The notes below the pieces were generated by a model. It saw only the letters and a list, made by a program, of their open reading frames with translations, did no database searches and was not told the DNA's origin. A DNA stretch of 64,000 nucleotides from Leisingera sp. NJS204 (GTDB lineage: Bacteria; Pseudomonadota; Alphaproteobacteria; Rhodobacterales; Rhodobacteraceae): contig NZ_CP035419.1 in assembly GCF_004123675.1 (NCBI RefSeq), positions 62,001-126,000 on the forward strand, in the 5' to 3' direction. Each line of letters starts with the position of its first letter. Position 1 is the first letter of the stretch. The position numbers and the translations under genes were made by a program. Shown piece by piece: positions 58,687 through 64,000 of this stretch.

Positions 58687-61044
58687 ATGAAAGCGCTAAA
58701 ATCGCTCAAACTGGCACATAAATTGCCGCTGTTTATTGTTGGGTTCGGTGTGCTCGTGACGGCGATTCTCGTCACGATCAGCACGATCAGTTTCCAGAAC
58801 AGTGCAGAAAAAAATGCCGAAGACCAATTCCGCTCCATGGTGGCGGACCGGAAGTATTCGGTACAGACACTGCTGGATGGGATCCATGCGGATGTGCAGA
58901 CCCTGGCGGCCGTGCCGTCGACTGCAACCGCGATCGAATGGCTGACGATGACTTGGAACGATCTGGACGGAAATCCGGGGCAGGTTCTGCGTCAGGCCTA
59001 TATTGACGACAACCCGAATCCGCTTGGTCAGAAGCATCTTCTGGCGCGTGCAAAGGGTGACTCGCCTTATCACATGCATCACGAAAGCTTTCACCCGGCG
59101 TATAAGACTTTGATCGAAAGCAAGGGCTACTATGATGCCTTTCTGATCAATCTGGCCGGCGACATCGTTTATTCGGTGTTCAAGGAAAGTGATTTCGGAA
59201 CCAACATGATGACCGGCCCGTATAAAGACTCCGGCCTGGCAAAAGTATACAGCTCTGCCCTGGAAGGCAGCCGCGGCGAAGTGTTCTTTGCCGATTTGGA
59301 GCCCTATGCGCCTTCTGCCGGCGCAGCCGCGGCCTTTGCTGCGGCGCCAGTTGTGAACGACGCCAATCTGACGGTCGGCGTGCTTGCGGTGCAGATTCCG
59401 GTGGATTTGCTGGGGGCCATTGTCAACAATGAGCAAGGCTTGGGGCAGACCACCCAGATCTACCTGGCAGGCTCCGACATGAAAGCGCGGACCAGATCAC
59501 GGTTTGAAGGCGGGTTTGAAGTGCTTTCTCAATTGCCTTCGACCGAGCAGGTGACAACAGCCTTTGATGGTGAATCCCATGTGAAGAAGGGTGTTCCCGG
59601 CCTGAACGGGCATCCGGTGCTCGCCTATTCCGAGCCGCTGCCGCTGGAGTTCGCAGATTGGGCTATCATAGCCGAACAGGACTGGGCCGAACTGATGGCC
59701 CCGGCGGTCAGAAAACGCAACATGCTGCTTCTCGCCTCGGTGATTTGCGCGGCTGGCATGTCCTTCTTCGGCTGGTTGTTCGCCCGTTCCATCACCCGGC
59801 CGATCGACCGGATCTGCAGCAATATGGAAGCCGTATCGTCCGGAAGTCTCGATACAGATATCGAAGCTGCAAACCGCAGCGATGAAATCGGCAAGATCGG
59901 CAAAACCCTTGTGTCAATGCAGGACGACCTGAAACTGGCCCGCGCCGCAGAAGAGGAACGCGCAGAAATGCAGCGGCAGCAGCAAGATGTTGTCGAAAGC
60001 CTGAGCGCCGGGCTGATGCAATTGGCCGAAGGCGACTTTTCCCAGCCGATCAAGAACGCGTTTCCGCAGGAATACGAGCAGCTGCGCGAGAACTACAACA
60101 GCACTGTCAGCAACCTCAGCTCTACCGTCCGGCAGGTGATTGAAGCCTCGGGAAGCATCCGTAATGGCGCGGCTGAGATCAGCCAGGCGTCGGACGACCT
60201 GTCGCACCGCACCGAAAGCCAGGCCGCCACGCTGGAAGAGACTGCTGCGGCTTTGGATGAGCTGACTGCGTCTGTTAAATCCGCCGCCGAAGGCGCCCGC
60301 AGCGTTGAAAGCACCATGGCCGAGGCCCGGACCGAAGCGGAGAACAACCGGGAAGTTGTGCAAAGCGCCGTGTCAGCGATGACCGAGATTGAGCAGTCCT
60401 CGAACCACATCTCGCAAATCATCTCGGTGATTGACGACATCGCCTTCCAAACCAACCTGCTGGCGCTGAACGCCGGGGTTGAGGCGGCGCGGGCCGGCGA
60501 GGCAGGCAAGGGCTTTGCCGTGGTCGCCAGCGAGGTGCGGGCGCTGGCGCAGCGGTCCTCGGATGCAGCGATGGAGATCAAGACGCTGATCGGCGACAGT
60601 TCCAAACAGGTGGATCGCGGCGTTGATCTGGTCGGCAAGGCCGGCGAGGCGCTGCAAAGCATCGTCGAGCAGGTCACCCATATCTCGCAGCTGGTCTCCG
60701 GCATTGCCGAAGGCGCGGCCGAACAATCGACCGGTCTGCATGAGATTAACACCGGTGTCACTCAGCTGGATCAGGTGACACAGCAGAATGCGGCGATGGT
60801 GGAAGAAGCCACAGCCGCCGGGCACATGCTGAATACGGATGCCGGCAAGCTGTCCGAACTGGTCGCCCATTTCCGGGTGGCGGGCGGCAGCGCAGCACCC
60901 GCTCCGGCCCGTGCCGCCGCTCCGGCGGCCAAGCCTGCGCCCTCGGCACATGGCGAGGCAGATTGGGAGATTGAGGCCAGCCCGGTGCCAGCCGCCGCGG
61001 CCGCCAGCGGCAATGCCGCGCGCGATCTCTGGCAGGACTTTTAA
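58687..61044 (+). CDS. Methyl-accepting chemotaxis protein
   Basis: 785 residues. TM1 (about 13-36) and TM2 (about 348-370) flank a roughly 310-residue periplasmic sensor domain of Cache-like size. A HAMP domain ([19 protein letters not shown]) and a cytoplasmic signalling bundle follow. The hairpin tip [24 protein letters not shown] is at about 580-605. The C-terminus is an Ala/Pro-rich tail ending LWQDF, which fits the xWxxF tether that binds CheR or CheB. Ligand unknown. Confidence 0.94.
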   Translation: MKALKSLKLAHKLPLFIVGFGVLVTAILVTISTISFQNSAEKNAEDQFRSMVADRKYSVQTLLDGIHADVQTLAAVPSTATAIEWLTMTWNDLDGNPGQVLRQAYIDDNPNPLGQKHLLARAKGDSPYHMHHESFHPAYKTLIESKGYYDAFLINLAGDIVYSVFKESDFGTNMMTGPYKDSGLAKVYSSALEGSRGEVFFADLEPYAPSAGAAAAFAAAPVVNDANLTVGVLAVQIPVDLLGAIVNNEQGLGQTTQIYLAGSDMKARTRSRFEGGFEVLSQLPSTEQVTTAFDGESHVKKGVPGLNGHPVLAYSEPLPLEFADWAIIAEQDWAELMAPAVRKRNMLLLASVICAAGMSFFGWLFARSITRPIDRICSNMEAVSSGSLDTDIEAANRSDEIGKIGKTLVSMQDDLKLARAAEEERAEMQRQQQDVVESLSAGLMQLAEGDFSQPIKNAFPQEYEQLRENYNSTVSNLSSTVRQVIEASGSIRNGAAEISQASDDLSHRTESQAATLEETAAALDELTASVKSAAEGARSVESTMAEARTEAENNREVVQSAVSAMTEIEQSSNHISQIISVIDDIAFQTNLLALNAGVEAARAGEAGKGFAVVASEVRALAQRSSDAAMEIKTLIGDSSKQVDRGVDLVGKAGEALQSIVEQVTHISQLVSGIAEGAAEQSTGLHEINTGVTQLDQVTQQNAAMVEEATAAGHMLNTDAGKLSELVAHFRVAGGSAAPAPARAAAPAAKPAPSAHGEADWEIEASPVPAAAAASGNAARDLWQDF

Positions 61045-61053
61045 ACACACACC

Positions 61054-61085
61054 GAAGGCGCCGCGGTTTTGGCTGCGGCGCCTTC
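61054..61085 (+). terminator. Hairpin after the chemoreceptor gene
   Basis: A perfect 11-bp stem, GAAGGCGCCGC with GCGGCGCCTTC, and a 10-nt loop lie just after the stop. No T-tract follows, so it may only partly terminate before cheB. Confidence 0.5.
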
Positions 61086-61143
61086 ACACATGTCAACCTG
61101 TGCCTGCAATTCTGAGGGCATTGCAAATTGACTGGGGATCCCA

Positions 61144-62154
61144 TTGTCTTCGCGAAACTTATTGATCATTACCACTGACCGCAGCTTTGCCCGGAATTTG
61201 CAAAGCTATATGGAATCTGCCTATCCCGGCATGAAGGTTCTTTTGGCTAACAATCTGATGATGGCCTACAATCAAGCAGAGGCCGCACAACCGGTTTTTG
61301 CTTTTGTGGAAGACGGTTTTTCCAAACTGCCTGAATTCGAAATGATGATGGCGCTGTTTTCCGCCATGGATACCCGATGGGTGGCCGTCATGGACACTCA
61401 AGGCGCGACGCCGGCCAGAAAATCCTCGCCGCTGCTGGATGTCGGAGCGGGCATCTTCGAACTGACGAAAGCGGATCATCCCAGCCAGTTTGCCCAGTAT
61501 TTCGACATGATGATCAATGCGCCGCGGCGCAGCGCCCGTGCGGCTCCGGGGGCTTCAGCTGCCCGGCCCTCTGCCCCAGCAGCTGCCAGCAAGAAGCTGA
61601 TCCTGATCGGGTCTTCTACCGGCGGTGTCGAAGCTTTGCGCAGCATTCTGGTCGGCTTCCCCTTTGACTGCCCGCCGACGCTGATCGTGCAGCATACCGG
61701 CAAGAATTTCGGATCCGGCCTGGTGTCGCTTCTTGACCGGCTGTGCCCGGCGCGGGTGCGTGCTGCCGAAGACGGAACAACGCTGGAACCGGGCTATGTC
61801 TATGTTGCTGCAGGCCAACGCCGCCACATGGGTTTAAGCAGCCGTAAGCCGCTGCGCCTGCGAATGAAGGAAGGGCCTGATATTTCCGGACATACTCCGT
61901 CTGTTGACGCTCTGTTCACCTCTGCCGTGCCATATGGGAGGGAGGTTGTGGCCACCATCCTGACCGGCATGGGCCAGGATGGCGCCAGGGGGCTTTTGGA
62001 ATTGCGCAAGGCCGGCGCGAAAACATTTGCCCAGGACGAAAAGTCTTCGGTTGTCTACGGGATGCCCAGGGTCGCCTGGGAGATCGGCGCCGCACAGCAG
62101 CAGGTGCCGCTGCCGCAGATGGCCAGCACATTGCTACAGGCGAGCAAAGCCTGA
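61144..62154 (+). CDS. cheB: Receptor methylesterase CheB with a degenerate receiver domain
   Basis: 336 residues. The C-terminal methylesterase domain (about 150-336) has all catalytic elements: Ser in GSSTGG, His in IVQHTGKN, Asp in TGMGQDGARG. The N-terminal 125 residues have the shape of a receiver, but the acidic pair is TTD and the phospho-acceptor position after Pro50 reads VFAFVED, placing Glu56 where Asp is expected. Regulation by CheA phosphorylation is therefore doubtful. TTG start with GGGGAT upstream. Confidence 0.9.
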   Translation: MSSRNLLIITTDRSFARNLQSYMESAYPGMKVLLANNLMMAYNQAEAAQPVFAFVEDGFSKLPEFEMMMALFSAMDTRWVAVMDTQGATPARKSSPLLDVGAGIFELTKADHPSQFAQYFDMMINAPRRSARAAPGASAARPSAPAAASKKLILIGSSTGGVEALRSILVGFPFDCPPTLIVQHTGKNFGSGLVSLLDRLCPARVRAAEDGTTLEPGYVYVAAGQRRHMGLSSRKPLRLRMKEGPDISGHTPSVDALFTSAVPYGREVVATILTGMGQDGARGLLELRKAGAKTFAQDEKSSVVYGMPRVAWEIGAAQQQVPLPQMASTLLQASKA

Positions 62155-62180
62155 ACGCACCACAGGAAGGAACCAAAACA

Positions 62181-62744
62181 TTGACCACTGTTTTCGCCAA
62201 CTCAAAGTCTGTAACGGTTCTGCAAGGGGAATACCGGGTGGCCACAGATCCGAAGATCGTGTTTTCAACGGTGCTCGGCTCATGTATCGCGGCCTGCATT
62301 TACGATCCGGAAAACGGAGTGGGCGGAATGAATCATTTTCTGCTCGCCAACGCCCGCCAGGGCGGCGCAGCCAATGCCCGTTACGGCATCCATGCGATGG
62401 AACTTCTGATCAACGGTGTTCTGAAGAAGGGGGCAATCCGTTCCAATCTGAAAGTCAAAGTGTTCGGCGGCGCCAAGATGTCCGCAAATCTGTCGGACAT
62501 CGGCGCGGCCAATGCCGATTTTGTGCAGCGGTTCCTGCGGGATGAAGGCATCCCTTGCATATCTTCCAGTGTTGGCGGCACCTCGGCACGCCGGGTGCGG
62601 TTCCATGCGTGCTCCGGCGCAGCCCAGCAGACCCATGTGAAGGACGACCGCAAGCTAGGCGAATTGGAGCAGCGCGCCGCCGCACGGCCGGTTCCGGCCC
62701 CGGCTCCGGCTGGCGGAAGTGCAGGTGCGGTCGACCTTTTCTGA
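62181..62744 (+). CDS. cheD: Chemoreceptor glutamine deamidase CheD
   Basis: 187 residues. The CheD signature is complete: TVLGSCIAACIYDP with the catalytic Cys, GGMNHFLLA with the His, and the YGIHAMELLINGVLKKGA and KVFGGAKM segments. It deamidates receptor glutamines. An Ala/Pro tail follows residue 165. TTG start preceded by AAGGAA. It forms a short plus-strand unit with the receptor and cheB. Confidence 0.95.
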   Translation: MTTVFANSKSVTVLQGEYRVATDPKIVFSTVLGSCIAACIYDPENGVGGMNHFLLANARQGGAANARYGIHAMELLINGVLKKGAIRSNLKVKVFGGAKMSANLSDIGAANADFVQRFLRDEGIPCISSSVGGTSARRVRFHACSGAAQQTHVKDDRKLGELEQRAAARPVPAPAPAGGSAGAVDLF

Positions 62745-62827
62745 CTTAGACTGCCGGCAAGGAACAGCTTGGGCATCCGAAATTTTCGTTTGCCCGTGCC
62801 TGCCTGCAGAGGTAGGTCCTAGGAGTG

Positions 62828-63631
62828 ATGACAACAATCCAAGCTGCAGTTTTGGCATTCCTGGTTCGGCCCGAAGCCTGGCGGGGCCTTTTGGCTTCGG
62901 TTGCTTTGTTTTTGGGTTTGGCATCCATGGCGCAGGCACAGATCACGGTCTTTGCCGCAGCCAGCACCAAAACAGCACTGGATGAGGCCGCAGCAGCCTA
63001 CATGGCTGAAACCGGCCGGTCCGCCGCTTTGTCTTACGCGGGCTCCCCGGCTTTGGCACGGCAGATCCAGCTTGGCGCCCCGGCGGATGTCTACATCTCA
63101 GCCAATCCCGGATGGATGGATGTGTTGCAGCAAGACGGGCTGATTGTTCCAGCCTCACGGTTGGATCTGCTGACAAACCGGCTGGTTCTTATAGCTCATG
63201 GAGAAGATGCCGCGCCGATGGACCTGGAAACCGCCGACATCGGTGCGCGGCTGGGAGAAAGCCGGCTTGCCATGGCGCTGGTCGATGCGGTTCCGGCCGG
63301 GATTTACGGCAAAGCCGCGCTGACCGCGTTGGGGCAATGGCCCTCTGTTGTGTCCAAAACGGCCCAGACTGCCAATGTGCGCGCGGCGCTGGCGCTGGTC
63401 GCATCGGGCGAAGCGCCAATGGGCGTGGTCTATGCCTCGGACGCAGCTGCAGGCAGCAATGTCACAGTAGTTGCGGAATTTCCCGAGGACAGCCATCCCC
63501 CGGTCATCTACCCCGCCGCGGCAATCTCAGGCGGCAATGCGGCTGAGGCCCAGGCGTTCTTAAACTATTTGCGCAGCCCGGCGGCCCGCGGCATCTTTCT
63601 GCGCCACGGATTCGGAGTGTCTGATCCGTGA
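62828..63631 (+). CDS. modA: Molybdate ABC transporter substrate-binding protein ModA
   Basis: 267 residues. An N-terminal signal region ends near SMAQA, then the ModA pattern: ITVFAAASTKTALDEAAAAY, LSYAGSPALARQIQLGAPADVYISANPGWMD in pieces, and VYASDAAAGSNVTVVAEFPEDSHPPVIYPAA. It binds molybdate (or tungstate) in the periplasm. I choose ATG 62828; a GTG one codon earlier overlaps the AGGAG box. It overlaps modB by four bases. The gene is unrelated to the che cluster. Confidence 0.92.
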   Translation: MTTIQAAVLAFLVRPEAWRGLLASVALFLGLASMAQAQITVFAAASTKTALDEAAAAYMAETGRSAALSYAGSPALARQIQLGAPADVYISANPGWMDVLQQDGLIVPASRLDLLTNRLVLIAHGEDAAPMDLETADIGARLGESRLAMALVDAVPAGIYGKAALTALGQWPSVVSKTAQTANVRAALALVASGEAPMGVVYASDAAAGSNVTVVAEFPEDSHPPVIYPAAAISGGNAAEAQAFLNYLRSPAARGIFLRHGFGVSDP

Positions 63632-64000
63632 CCGCTGAGGCCGCATGGCTGGGTCCCGAGGAGTGGCAGGCCGTGATGCTGTCACTGCGGGTCTCGCTGT
63701 GGGCAACACTGGCCGCGCTGCCGCTGGCGGTGTTTGTTGCCTATGCGCTGGCGCGCTGGCAGTTTCCCGGCAAGCAGCTGGTGAACAGCCTGGTGCATCT
63801 GCCGCTGATCCTGCCACCGGTGGTGACCGGCTATCTGCTTTTGATGGTGTTTGGCACCAAAGGGCCAATCGGCGGCGCGTTGCAGCAGATTGGCATCGTC
63901 TTTGCTTTCCGCTGGACCGGTGCAGCGCTGGCCGCGGGTATTATGGCCTTTCCGCTGATGGTCCGGGCCATCCGCCTGTCGGTGGAGGCTGTGGACCCCA
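63628..64000 (+). CDS. modB: Molybdate ABC transporter permease ModB (3' end cut by window)
   Basis: The first 124 residues are visible. They include EEWQAVMLSLRVSLWATLAALPLAVFVAYALARWQFPGKQ in pieces and the typical HLPLILPPVVTGYLLLMVFG and GGALQQIGIVFAF segments of ModB, with three membrane helices. The GTG start overlaps the modA stop (GTGA). The gene continues past the window; modC probably follows. Confidence 0.9.
   Translation, partial: MTAEAAWLGPEEWQAVMLSLRVSLWATLAALPLAVFVAYALARWQFPGKQLVNSLVHLPLILPPVVTGYLLLMVFGTKGPIGGALQQIGIVFAFRWTGAALAAGIMAFPLMVRAIRLSVEAVDP

Overview
The window looks like part of an extrachromosomal replicon (plasmid or chromid) of a marine alphaproteobacterium of the Roseobacter group (Rhodobacteraceae, perhaps near Leisingera, Phaeobacter or Ruegeria). 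The evidence is the high GC content, a plasmid-type DnaA-like initiator divergent from a parAB operon, and a dense set of palindromes with the core TGTCCCCGCGGGGACA, which are probably the partition (parS) sites. The assignment is by gene content only; no database search was possible. No rRNA, tRNA or CRISPR array was seen.

Layout. 0-6 kb holds mixed accessory genes: a PEP/pyruvate-binding phosphotransfer protein, a ParDE toxin-antitoxin pair, an RpiR regulator, a GFA-type zinc protein and a nucleotide-sugar dehydrogenase. 6-10.3 kb is the replication/partition module (initiator, parA, parB, palindromes spaced at about 100 bp). 10.3-17.7 kb is an envelope module: a YceI-OmpA fusion, a periplasmic caspase-fold protein with a CxxCH motif, and a minus-strand operon of two unknown genes, an ExbB-type channel, two ExbD-type proteins and a TonB-like protein ending in a DUF4384-like domain. 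17.8-50.7 kb is a type VI secretion system (T6SS): tssA-B-C-hcp-tagJ-E-F-G-clpV, an unusual insert, vgrG, a DUF6931-like gene, PAAR, fha, tssK-L-M, tagF, pppA, then ppkA and an OmpA gene on the other strand. 50.8-53.2 kb has an M15-type peptidase and a second periplasmic caspase-fold protein. 53.3-62.7 kb is a complete chemotaxis cluster. 62.8 kb to the end is the start of a molybdate importer (modA, modB).

How they fit together. The T6SS has sheath, tube, baseplate, membrane complex (no tssJ seen) and the full threonine-phosphorylation switch (PpkA, PppA, Fha, TagF). TssL has threonines where the Agrobacterium protein is phosphorylated. The strongest candidates for something new lie between clpV and vgrG: a lysine-rich helical protein with a hydrophobic hairpin, a bacterial voltage-gated sodium channel with a TLESWSM filter, and a 1540-residue protein that joins a near-copy of TssB, about 780 acidic repetitive residues and a TssB/TssC-like sheath domain lacking the TssC C-terminus. 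Caspase-fold, OmpA and DUF4384-like proteins recur on both flanks of the T6SS, so the flanks may form one envelope-linked module with it.
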